DNA of 64,000 bases from Solen grandis. Its lineage: Eukaryota; Mollusca; Bivalvia; Adapedonta; Solenidae. The notes beneath the pieces are model-generated. The model had not been told where the DNA came from. It searched no databases and saw nothing but the letters and a program-made list of their open reading frames with translations. Shown here one piece after another: positions 11,699-24,300 of this stretch. The position numbers and the translations under genes were made by a program. How positions within the stretch are numbered: the first letter of the stretch is position 1; every line of letters starts with the position of its first letter. Where the stretch lies: the NCBI GenBank assembly GCA_021229015.1, contig CM037787.1, positions 38,276,677 through 38,340,676 of the forward strand. The letters are read 5' to 3'.

Positions 11699-13584
11699 AA
11701 CAAGAGGCCCATGATGGCCCTAAATCGCTCACCTGAGATAAATAGGTTGACCCAAGGAACATCTGTACCAATTTATTTTAAAATCTGGCTAGTAGTTTTG
11801 AAGAAGATGATTTTTAAAGTTTTCATATTTTTTTTCTTTTTGTTGCCATGGCAACAAGAGTTCTATATGGATCAAGTTTATTTTAGCAACTTTTGTGAAG
11901 GATGACCCAAGGATCATTCGTGCCAAATTTAATCAAAATCTTTCCAGTGGTTTCAGAGGAAATGTTGAATAAAGTTTTCCCTATATACATATAAGGCAAA
12001 TAAGCCCCGCCCCTGCCGGCCATGTTTTTTACGGATCAGAAAAATTTTAGCAACTTTGGTAGAGGTTGACCCAAAGAACACCTGTACCAATTTATTTTAA
12101 AATCTGGCCAGTAGTTTTGAAGAAGATGATTTTAAAGTTTTCATATTTTTTTTTCTTTTTATTGCCATGGCAACCAGAGTTCTACATGGATCAAGTTTAT
12201 TTTAACAACTTTTGTGAAGGTTGACCCAAGGATCATCCCTGCCAAGTTTAATCAAATTCTGTCCAGTGGTTTCAGAGGAGATGTTGTTTAAAGGTTTCTC
12301 TATATACATATAAGGCAAATAAGCCCCGCCCCTGGCGGCCATGTTTTTTTGCGGATCGGAATAATTTTAGCAACTTTGGTAGAGGATGACCCAAGGAACA
12401 TCTGTACCAATTTATTTTAAAATCTGGCTAGTAGTTTTGAAGAAGATGATTTTTAAAGTTTTCATTTTTTTTTCTTTTTGTTGCCATGGCAACCAGAGTT
12501 CTACATGGATCAAGTTTATTTTAGCAAATTTTGTGAAGGTTGACCTAAGGATCATCCCTGCCAAGTTTAATCAAATTCTGTCCAGTGGTTTCAGAGGAGA
12601 TGTTGTTTAAAGGTTTCTCTATATACATATAAGGCAAATAAGCCCCGCCCCTGGCAGCCATGTTTTTTTACGGATCGGAATAATTTTAGCAACTTTGGTA
12701 GAGGTTGACACAAGGAACATCTGTACCAATTTATTTTAAAATCTGGCTAGTAGTTTTGAAGAAGATGATTTTTAAAGTTTTCATTTTTTTCTTCTTTTTG
12801 TTGCCATGGCAACCAGAGTTCTACATGGATCAAGTTTATTTTAACAACGTTTGTGAAGGTTGACCCAAGGATCATCCCTGCCAAGTTTAATCAAATTCTG
12901 TCCAGTGGTTTCAGAGGAGATGTTGTTTAAAGGTTTCCCTATATACATATAAGGCAAATAAGCCCCGCCCCTGGCGGCCATGTTTTTTTACGGATCGGAA
13001 TAATTTTAGCAACTTTGGTAGAGGATGACCCAAGGAACATCTGTACCAATTTATTTTAAAATCTGGCTAGTAGTTTTGAAGAAGATGATTTTTAAAGTTT
13101 TCATTTTTTTTTTCTTTTTGTTGCCATGGCAACCAGAGTTCTACATGGATCAAGTTTATTTTAGCAACTTTTGTGAAGGTTGACCCAAGGATCATCCCTG
13201 CCAAGTTTAATCAAATTCTGTCCAGTGGTTTCAGAGGAGATGTTGTTTAAAGGTTTCTCTATATACATATAAGGCAAATAAACCCCGCCCCTGGCGGCCA
13301 TGTTTTTTTACGGATCGGAATAATTTTAGCAAATTTGGTAGAGGTTGACCCAAGGAACATCTGTACCAATTTATTTTGAAATCTGGCCAGTAGTTTTGAA
13401 GGAGATGATTTTTAAAGTTTTCAAATTATTTTTCTTTTTGTTGCCATGGCAACCAGAGTTCATCATGGATCAACTTTATTTTAGCAATTTTGTAGAGCCC
13501 ACCCAAGGAACTTCCTGCCAAGTTTCATTAAATTCTGTCCCGGGTTTTAGAGGAATGTCGTTTAAAGAAATTGTTGACGACGGA
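11699..13584 (+). mobile_element. End-conserved element with ~319-bp tandem core, cut by gap
   Basis: Left end 'aacaagaggcccatgatggc' with ATCGCTCACCTGAG. Then six units of about 319 bp, beginning near 11747, 12066, 12385, 12704, 13022 and 13342. Each carries 'acatctgtaccaatttattt', 'ttgttgccatggcaacc', 'ataaggcaaataagccccgc' and 'ggcggccatg'. Each unit contains two related halves marked by 'gttgacccaagga'. The right part (from 'ttgttgacgacgga') runs into the N gap. Open frames here are repeat artefacts. Confidence 0.8.
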
Positions 13585-13684
13585 NNNNNNNNNNNNNNNN
13601 NNNNNNNNNNNNNNNNNNNNNNNNNNNNNNNNNNNNNNNNNNNNNNNNNNNNNNNNNNNNNNNNNNNNNNNNNNNNNNNNNNNN
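13585..13684. other. Assembly gap, 100 N
   Basis: Exactly 100 N, the usual placeholder for unknown length. It follows a tandem element and lies between TOP3B, which lacks its 5' half, and the start of SIAE. Confidence 0.95.
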
Positions 13685-14522
13685 AAAGTTATTTGTTAAA
13701 TCAATAATTTCTTTGGGCTCTAGTGAAAATATTTCGATAGCAATTACATTTTAATGTCCAACTTAGTTGTTGTTTTTAGTGTGCAATTTTATACTAATCG
13801 ATTTTTATGCTATTTCCTAAACATCACCTGTCTAGAATAGTTTTACTGATATAAAGTTTTTGTAATTGCCTATTTTACTTCAATCATTAGATCGCTCGGC
13901 AGACGAGATGTCCTTAGGTATCACTCGACAATAGCCTGTGAATCAGTGAAGGTGTCAATCAATTTGCATACCCAGTACCTTAAACACATGCTTATCACTA
14001 AGTCATGGATGACTGCCGATTCGGATTACCTACACATTAACAGCAGGGGGCCATAAGACAATAGGAGTCTGGCTGGTCAGGTGGTTATGCGGTTGGTTCA
14101 GTATGGGGGCCAACGATGGGGATTTCCTCTAGACAGCTCAAACATTATGTAATCAATGGATTTTATAGCCTAGAAAAAAATGTATAACCAGGGCAGCTGG
14201 GGGGGCCAAGGCCCCCTCGGCCCCCCCGGTGAATCCGGGCCTGTAGGTTGTATTACATACACCCCCCTGTATATGTAACGTTACTTAATTGTATACGGGT
14301 ACGACTGACATTTATTTATAGATTGAACGAATCTGGCGTGCTCAATGCAACCAGCTATGCTGTACATAAGTATACGTGGCATAGTGGTTTATGACACTAT
14401 TAAAGGCAGTTTCATAGCTCGGTTACACACGTTTTGCCATACTGAACGCACGCTTGGGTACTCGAGCTGAGCGGAGTCCGGTACCAGCAATCATACCATC
14501 AAGATACCATTTTAAGGCAAAT
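13685..14522. other. Sequence upstream of SIAE
   Basis: No coding exon recognised, including none of the missing TOP3B exons. There is a GC-rich dyad near 14193-14242 ('gggggggccaaggccccc' then 'cggcccccccggtgaatccg'). The SIAE promoter and 5' UTR must lie here, but I cannot place a TATA box or start site. Confidence 0.4.
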
Positions 14523-17500
14523 ATGAATTGCTTTTGGTGGTTAAAGCTTTTCATGTTATGTTTTCTTGGCTCCTATTGCTCAGCGTATGTTACCGAGATG
14601 GAAATACAGCACGTCATTGAGGGTATGAAAGTTAGTTAGATATTTTATTAATACATGTATACTGTATAGCATTGCAGCCATCATTAAAGGTATACGTTAA
14701 TTGCAGGCCGAAAGTATAGAATATTTGCTGTTTTTAAATCATTACGGTGCTTTTATTTTTCAGTCTATGTTGCTGAATTTTATGTCAAATTGATCAGCAT
14801 TAATTAATCATTTTAAATTTGAAAATGACATTTTGATAAATTCAATGGTAATAACTTTGTAACCAAAAAAGTTATTTAAGGATGAACCCATACCTTTTTT
14901 TTGTACTGTGCATTTATTTTTTGTGCATCCATACATATTAAAACTATTTCATCCCAAAAATATGAATTTCAAGATCTTTCTAATAGCATGCTAGGATCGG
15001 GGGAGGGGGGAGCACATTACAACTGTTAGCCTTTTCCATTGTTCAAGACTCGTGCAACATTATGAGAAATTAAATTGCATGTGCCTCGTTAGAGTTGCCA
15101 TCAATTATTGGACTGTGAATTATCGATATATATCACATTTTATATGAATAAGATTTCTGAATTTGATAGTTGTAGATCACAATACTTGGTTTTACACAAC
15201 AGAATAGAGAGCTCTGCTCTATGGTTGGTTCTGGCTACATCTTTGAATACTTCTACTGAGCCAGCTTATGTGCAGTTTAATTTAGGTTTTTGACAAAAGT
15301 GGGGTATTATGTATATTTTGTATACATCTGCCAATATTTTAATTAAGTTTTTATTAATCCCATGATTCTGAAAAAAAAAATTCCAAGATTGATTGGGTAA
15401 TACTCAAATACTCTGCCCTCTCGACAGCTCCCAGTTTGGACCAGTACATTGTACCAGGGAAGGTCATGAAAAATCTTTTCCTTCAACATTCCAGCCTTAT
15501 CACAGAATGGTTGATACAGGAAATTGCTTACTTTTAAGAATGTCATCATGGTTGTTGAATGTTCACATTCTGTATATCTGAACTTCATATAACTTTTTTT
15601 TTGTTAAATAAGAGGGCCAATTCCTAAAGTGAAAATCATCACCCAGGTTCATTTTGCTTAATTATGTTGTAATCTTGTACCATTGGCAAAACATGCATGT
15701 CTGAGTATTAAATACTGCTTCAATCTGGTTGACACTGTGAGTATATTGTCCAGAATTTGGCATACAAGCATTTAATTACAGTGTACGTTTTCTTCTGATG
15801 GGCAGCTGTAAATATACCCCAAAAGAAAAGCTACATGCAGAGTTGTTGGCCTTGTCTAATCATTTGTTCCATCTGCTGTCAAACTTAGTTCATCAGTGCC
15901 TCTAGCATTGAGGCTTATGAAATTGGGCAGAGTACTGTACATCACTTGATAAACTTGTTGACATACATAGATTTTCTTTTTTATGAAACAAAATTGATTA
16001 TTTACTGGATGATGTGATGATACAGTCCAGTGAAAACATAGATGTCATCAGCTGAGCGCCATCTGTTGTCAGGTGCTTCGCCCCCTAGCTCAGAACACCC
16101 ATGAGATGGTTGGGCTAGTGGAGGGTAATAAATCTCCACCCTGTCTATGTTGGCTGCCAGCTTGTTTTGCCATGTTGTAATCAGACCCAGCAAACCCTTT
16201 CAGCAGATTTTCAAAGAGCATGGACTGCAGCCTTCCAAGCTTGTCCTTTAAAGCCCAGCACTGCTAGAATTTGCCATATCAACTGTGGTGGGAATCCAAA
16301 ACATCCCACTTCCACTGGGAAGTCCCATGTCTTCCTTCCATTGTTCCTACATGCTTGAGCTAAGTCCTTATATTTCAACTTCTTCAGTTCATAAGATTAA
16401 TCTTGTGATTTCAGAAATACAATCTCCTGAAGAAAGTTTTACCTTCGGATCATATTTTGGAGACCACATGGTATTGCAGGGTCATCCAAGGAAAGCTGTC
16501 ATTTGGGGTCATGCTCCCTCTGAGAATAAAGGTGCGGAAGTTGTTGTAACAGTCAGTGGAGTTACAGGAACCTACAAAACCATGGTGATGGAAGACCTGC
16601 TTTGGTCAGTGCATGTTGGTAAGTTCATTGCCCATAGCATTTCGCTAGATCTACACATTCTATCACTTACAATAATTTCAGGATCTAGGCAATCAGGCAA
16701 CACCTGTTTGCGCATATGTATATTTGTACAAGAAATTGAATACAAAATTAATTTTTAGAATTCATTCTCAAAGCATGCAAAATGATATTTTGAATAGGAA
16801 CAGGTTTATTCTTATTTGTACCTTTACTGTTGGAACAGAATGTCCTTCCACAGTGAAAAAAGCACAAGTATATCATAAAAGGATACAGATATAGATGTCA
16901 TCTCTAACATCTGGACATATTTCTGGTTCAGAGAGTGGCTTGTTTGGCATTTTCCACTTTACTTGAAAAAATGGACTGAACAAAAACAGCAGTCCATTAA
17001 CCAGCAAGTACCAATATTTGTGAAAAGACCCTTGTTTTTCTGGGAGCTTTTGGAATCAGTGTTGTTGTTTTTTGGTCAAAATATTCCGAGAATATAGGAG
17101 GCATTCCCCCCTGCCTGGAATATATATTCCCCCCCCCCCCCCCCCATTTTTTTTTTCATTTTCCACCCTCTACCATATTGTGTGCATGGACTAACTGTTG
17201 TAGTGTCATTTTTAAATGTTACATGTATATTCATAATAAAAATATTCAAACATGTTATATTATTGTTTTCATTTTTCAATAAAACATCATTAAATAAGTG
17301 TAAAATACAATAAAACACCTACATTATACATAGTAGAAACATTCACCTCTTAGCTTGTTCATGCACTCTCCTCCCACCCATGGGCCTGGACCCCTTTCCC
17401 GCCAAAGTGAAAAAAATAAATACTGGGAATATCATTTTGATGAGGACCCAAGTTTAAGGAATCCTATTGAGAACCACTATACTTTATCAACAGTCAGTTG

Positions 17501-18156
17501 TTGATGAAATGCCTTATGTTGCTGGATTCCACAGGTCCTATGCAGGAAGGGGGACCCCATGACATTACAGCCAAGCTTGGGGAATCAACAATCAACATTA
17601 CTGATGTTCTATTTGGGGATGTTTGGATTTGTTCCGGGCAGTCAAACATGGAATTCTCACTCGGTCAGGTAAGGCACAGTCAGACGGCAAACAAAAGAAA
17701 ACCCTTCCAGGAATGAGAGATATCAAGAGAATGACTTATTGACCAGATCAGCCTGGATAGACCTACATAACCAGTATAAAATCAGGGCAGCATATCACAT
17801 AGCAAGTCACTGGCTGAAAGCTATATGAGAACTTTCAAGGAATATATATATATATAACGTGATCAGCGCTAGAGTAATGGGTCTGATTATACTGTTCGCT
17901 AATCTTTAGTACCTTTCAGATCATAACATCTGCTGAGAAAGTTTCAAACTATACTATGCCATGAGATCAAGCTAAATACAGCAAAGCCTCTGTTCACATT
18001 GAGCTTCTAGGAGAGAGAAAACATTGTAAAAAGGGGTCTTTATACTGAGGCAGTCTTAATGCAAAGTTTTCCAGTGTGACATATTGCAGCATGCATATTG
18101 TTAAGTCCATACAAAGGTATCCTCTCTGATTATATTTATGTTTTTTCTTACACACA

Positions 18157-18201
<45 letters not shown>

Positions 18202-21200
18202 ACTGTCTCTCTTACTCACACACATAAACTTGCACTCATATAAACATATGGACATATACAAATTTATTCATTTCTTCTGACTTCGAATAGATTAAACCAC
18301 CAGCCTTGAGTTTTGAGTGCCTTGTATCAAAATATTCATTAGATTTATTTTATTAAAATATTTATTTATCAGTTGAGTTTGCTAAGCTGCAGTTATTCCC
18401 CTAAATCTGCAGGTTTTTTCTTTTGATTTTCAGGTATTCAATTCTGCAGAGGAACTGAAGAATTCCACCCAATATCCAGACATCAGGGTGTTTGCTGTTA
18501 GTCATAACACATCCAACAAACCTCTGGACTTCTTGGACAAGAAGGGTATTCAGTTGCCATGGTCACGTCCATCTCCAGGTAACCTTGACCTAATGGTCAG
18601 CCATTCTGTCCACTGTTAATTTACTACCTATACTGTTTATGTCTCTCCTCCACTGTACATAAATGAGAAACATGGACTATTTGGTTTAATGAATAAGATG
18701 GTCTCCAGTATTTGTGACAAACAGATTTTCTTTGTGGTAAACATTTTGCAATATTGATACATATTCAGTTAAATATCATATTCAAATAACCATAGTTGAA
18801 AAAAGAGTTGTATATTGAATTTAGGTTGTCAATGAAAAATGATTCATGGTGACACAAACATAGGTTAAGTCAATCTTAATGTTTTTGTTTTTTTACTGAC
18901 ACAAGAACCTTCCATGAGATTAAAACAAAAAAACAATATACATGCTTTGGATTTTACAATGCCCTTGTTCTAAGTACTGGTATCAACTTTTATTGATAAC
19001 TGAATATTTGTTCTTCAGTATGCATTTGAAGATAAATGTGTATGATACCAGCAAACCATATTTAGTATTCCATTAGACTAGTCCATGGTGTATGTTATCA
19101 GTATTATGGTTATGGTAGTACCAGTACATTATGGTGTATGGTATCAGTACATCGTGGTGTATAGTACCAGTACATCATGATGTATGGTACCAGTACACCA
19201 TGATGTATAGTACCAGTGAACTGGTTTATAATACCAGTACATCATGGTTTATAGCACCAGTACATCATGGTAATTGATTCTATTTTAGACCAAGGTGTAT
19301 GGTACCAGAAGATCACAGGGTTTTTAATATCAAAAGCAAAATTTACAAAAGGTTCCGGTCTGTTGACTATGTTAAACAATACACAACCACATATGTTTTA
19401 AAACATCTGCTGTTTTCAGTTAATATTTACCCTAATGAATATTGATACTTGATACCGCTTTATTTTCTAAATATGATTCTAATTATTAAAGTTTAAAATT
19501 ACAATATTAATTTAATTTTCAATCAATAATCTACATCCTCGTAATAACCATGAAAGCCTTTTTTTACACTAGTCCCGGCTTCCACTGGAAATGTGTCTGA
19601 TGCTGATTTCAATCTTCAATTGAACAATGTCAAAATGAAAGATATCCAGTTGTTTTTTTATTACACATCTTGTGATGTCAATGAACTTTGCACAGAATCT
19701 GAAATTGACAACTGAAGAAAGCACATAGATCTAACGCACTGGCGATAAAGACAGTGAAGAAATGGGAGAAGGAGTTGGTTGACAAACTGAAAATAGAGTC
19801 CCAGCTCAAAATTAACGCTAGCATTTTCAGCAAAATGCGAGTAGAAAAAAAGTTTGCCAATTATATTTTAAACCACTCACATTTTTTTGCGAGTGGGAAA
19901 AATATTAAATTTGAGCCCTGACTTCATGGTGTATGGTACCAGTAAATCATGGTGTATGGTACCAGTAAATCATGGGGGTATGGTACTTGTAGAGCATGGT
20001 GTATGGTACCAGTACATCATGGGGGGGGTATGGTACCAGTACGTCATGGTGATTGGTACTAGTAAATCATGGTGTATGGTACCAGTACATCATGGGGGTA
20101 TGGTACTTGTAGAGCATGGTGTATGGTACCAGTGTACATCATGGGGGTATGGTACCAGTACATCATGGTGATTGGTACTAGTAAATCATGGTGTATGGTA
20201 CCAGTACATCATGGGGGTATGGTACTTGTAGAGCATGGTGTATGGTACCAGTACATCATGGTGGTATGGTACCAGTATGTCATGGTGATTGGTACTAGTA
20301 CATCATGGTGTATGGTACCAGTACATCATGTTATATGGCACCAGTACATCATGGGGGTATGGCACCAGTACATCATGGGGGTATGGTACCAGTACGTCAT
20401 GGTGATTGGTACTAGTAAATCATGGTGATTGGTATTAGTACATCATGGTGTATGGTACCAGTACATCATGTTATATGGCACCAGTACATCATGGGGGTAT
20501 GGCACCAGTACATCATGGGGGTATGGTACCAGTACGCAGTGTACGATCATGGTGTTGGTACTAGTACATATGTATATGGCATAGTACATCATGGTTTGAC
20601 CAGTATATCATGGGGGGGGGGGGGGGGGGGGGGTAATGGTACCAGTACACCATGGTGTATGGTACCAGTACATTCATTGGGAGGGGGTATGGTACCAGTA
20701 CATTCATGTTATATGGTACCAGTACACCGTGGTGTATGGTACCAGTACCTCATGGGAGGGGGTATGGTACCAGTACATCATCATTGGGGGTATGGTACCA
20801 GTACATCATGGTGTATGGTACCAGTACATTCATGTTATATGGTACCAGTACATCATGGTGTATGGTACCAGTACATCATGGTGTATGGTACCAGTACATC
20901 ATGGTGTATGGTACTAGTAGATCATTGTGTATGGTACTAGTACATCATGGTGTATGGTACTATTACATCATGGTGTATGGTACCAGTAAATCATGGTGTA
21001 TGGTACCAGTACATACATATTTATGATAATAGTAATTTGATTTGTATGGTACTAGTACAAATTACGTTTTTGTTGTTTCAAATCACCAGTTGAACATAGC
21101 TTTTTGTACCAGTAGATCATGAAATATGGTACCAGATGGCCATGAATGCAATATTTGTATATTTCCTGTTGCAGAAACCCTGGCAGGTGGGAACTTTACC

Positions 21201-21273
21201 CATTTCTCAGCAGTGTGCTGGCTGTATGCAAGGTACATTCAACCAACTCTGAAGAAACCCTTAGGTATGTAGA

Positions 21274-21327
<54 letters not shown>

Positions 21328-24300
21328 GTACACAACATATATCTTCCTAGAGATTCCCAAAACTCATTTGAGCTGCTCCAGCTTAAGAGTTTATGAGTAT
21401 TCAATTGATCATTTTGATTTTACTCTTTTACTCTTCATGTTATCATTTCACCTGGGCAAGAGTAAAATAATCAAATTATCCTTCACAATTATTTCACACA
21501 TTTTTATCCAAAAACACAATATTAACTACAGTGTCAAAGTAAGTAGATCCTTTCTTATAGTATTACTCTTTGTAGGAATGGTATAACAATAGCACTTTGT
21601 AGCGGAATGACATTTTGTAATAACGAGATATTCCCTAGTAGATTGTCTCTAAGTGCTGTATGTTGCTTGAAACAGGCATGATTCAGACCACATGGTGGGG
21701 GACTCCTGTGGAGGCATGGTCTTCAACAGAAGCTCTTAAGAAATGTGGCTTGCAGGCCCAGGGCTCTGTGTAAGTTTTGAATGATCATGGTAAAACCTGA
21801 TGTCTGCTTAAAATTTTTATGGATGAATTGTTTATTTGTTTTGGTTGATTTTTTTGGTTTACCGTCGCTGCAACAGTGTTACAGTCATATAGCGACGCCC
21901 AGCTAATCACACATGGAGGAAGACCCTGGATGCCTCAGTGCCTACCGCAAGCCAGCTGGAAGTCTTCCTCACATGAAAATCCCAATGACCCTGCCGGGAC
22001 TCGAACCCACGCGGTGGTATACACCTCCTGTACCTCCTGTATACTTTGTCTCCAGTACACACCTCCTGTATACTTTATATCTCCAGTATACACCTCCTGT
22101 ATACTTTATGTCTCCAGTATACTCCTCCTGTATACTTTATCTCCAGTATACACCTCCTGTATACTTTGTCTCCAGTATACTCCTCCTGTATACTTTATAT
22201 CTCCAGTATACACCTCCTGTATACTTTATATCTCCAGTATACACCTCTTGTATACTTTATATCTGCAGTATAATCCTAATGTATACTTTATATCTGCAGT
22301 GTTCACCTCCTGTATACTTTATATCTCCAGTATACACCTCCTTTATACTATATTTTTTAAACCCTTCCTCCAATAAAGGTAAAAATTGGTAAAGTATACA
22401 AGAGGAGTATACTTGAGACATAAAGTATACAGGAGGCATATACTGGAGACAAAGTATACAGAAGGAGTATACTGGAGATATAAAATATACAGGAGATATT
22501 AATTTTAATTTATACTGGGGCTACGGTATACAGGAGACATATTTTTGGCACTATGTGTTAAGTTCAGGGAATGTAGATGAAATAAGAGAGAGTTCAAGAG
22601 CTCGTTAATGACACCATCCATCCTTGGTGGCATACAATTCATGACAATTTTTATATTGATGATCAGAGGAAGTCTATTTCAGTAATTGCGATCTTTATTT
22701 TTTATATTTTTTATGTAATGCTGTTTTTGTAATTCAGTTTTATAATTGCATATTGATAATTATATATGTTTATATACAAGGGTTTTTATGTTTTTCATGT
22801 ATCCCTGGATGACTGGGCTGTCTTAAAATAATTGATATGAGCTAAATTTGATTGTACCAGAATTCAGATAAAAAATAATAGTTGGAAGTAATAAATTGAC
22901 TTTCTTGTCACTTATTTTGCTTTCTGTTTCAAAGCGAAAAAGTAATCAGAGAAACAGAGGGATATACAGAAGATGACCAAAATGATCACTCTGTCCTGTG
23001 GAATGCTATGGTCTACCCTTTGCGTAACATGACCATATATGGAACGATATGGTACCAAGGTAAGTAGGTCTCCTTTTTTAAAAGACGGCCATTTAAACTA
23101 AATACTCTTGCCATTAGATACTGACCTTAATGTTTTAAAAAGCCCATCCTCCTCAAAGTACCTTACTTGACTGACCATGTTCAAAATAACCATCTTTGTT
23201 TGCCTGGGTTTAACATCTCCCCAACAATATTTCAGTCATTTTGGGACATTATTCACATGAGATAGATGTAGTTTTGTTGACAGAAATCGCTGTGTACCTA
23301 AACAGGGAGGCTTTGCTATGTTGTTTCCAGGGTTTGAACCCAACCCTGAAGATAATGGGGCAGACAGTAATGAAAAAAAAAAATTGATAATTGTAGTATC
23401 ATGTTACATGTACAAATGTATGTGGGCACTTCCCTCATGTTGTTGGGTCAATTGGTGACTAGTTAGGCTGGCATAAACATCTAAGCACATGGGTCTTTCT
23501 CTCTTTATATAATCCTACAATGGTAAATACTTTTTTTCAGAGGGGCAAAAATATTTGTTTTCTAACTGGCCAGTTTTTAACTGTGGAGTGACCAAAAGTT
23601 TCTAGACCTGAAGTGGGGCCCTAGTCAGGCTTTTCATTTATTATATGACCATGCGTTTATTCAGGAGAGTCCAATGCCGGAAAGCAAAACAACATGGATA
23701 AGTACCAATGTACATTCCCTGCCATGATTGATGATTGGAGGAAACAGTTCCATGCTTCCAGTAACACAGATGATCTATTCCCGTTTGGGTTTGTACAGGT
23801 ACTGAAGTCAACTGTCTTTGTTTCCCAGTGCATCTCTCCAGATTTTAGCATTGAAAATTTAAGCCTACATTTCCTATTCATGGCAAGGTCCACTGCTTAC
23901 AGTACAGTAAAACCTTGTTATTAAGACCACCATTGGTTTCAGGGAAAAATGGTCTTAATAGCGAGGTGGTCTTCCAAGTGAATTTTACCAACTTAGGCAG
24001 AACAGGACTGAAAATTATTTGGCTCCAAAATGAGTAGTCTTAATAGCCAGGTGGTCTTAATCCTGAGTTGATCTTTATGTGAGGTTTTACTCTATTACAT
24101 GTACAAACCAAACCATGAGTTCATTTGTGTTAACCAGGTTAACCACTGACTCCCTATTATCCCAATGTAGCTGCGAGATAGCAGTAGGTCAATTTGTATA
24201 CATCTATAAACCCTGAAAAGGTCCATTATTTAAAATTGTCTCCCTGCAAGACATTGGTTTACACATGCTGAACTTGTTCACCCTAGATACCAGCATTAGG

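Noticed and set aside
14454..14522. Longer SIAE N-terminus starting at 14454
   Set aside because: That start is TTG; ATG at 14523 begins a textbook signal peptide.
19887..21026. Open frames through the intron 4 minisatellite
   Set aside because: Repetitive peptide forced by the 23-bp unit; the region is spliced out between two phase-matched SIAE exons.
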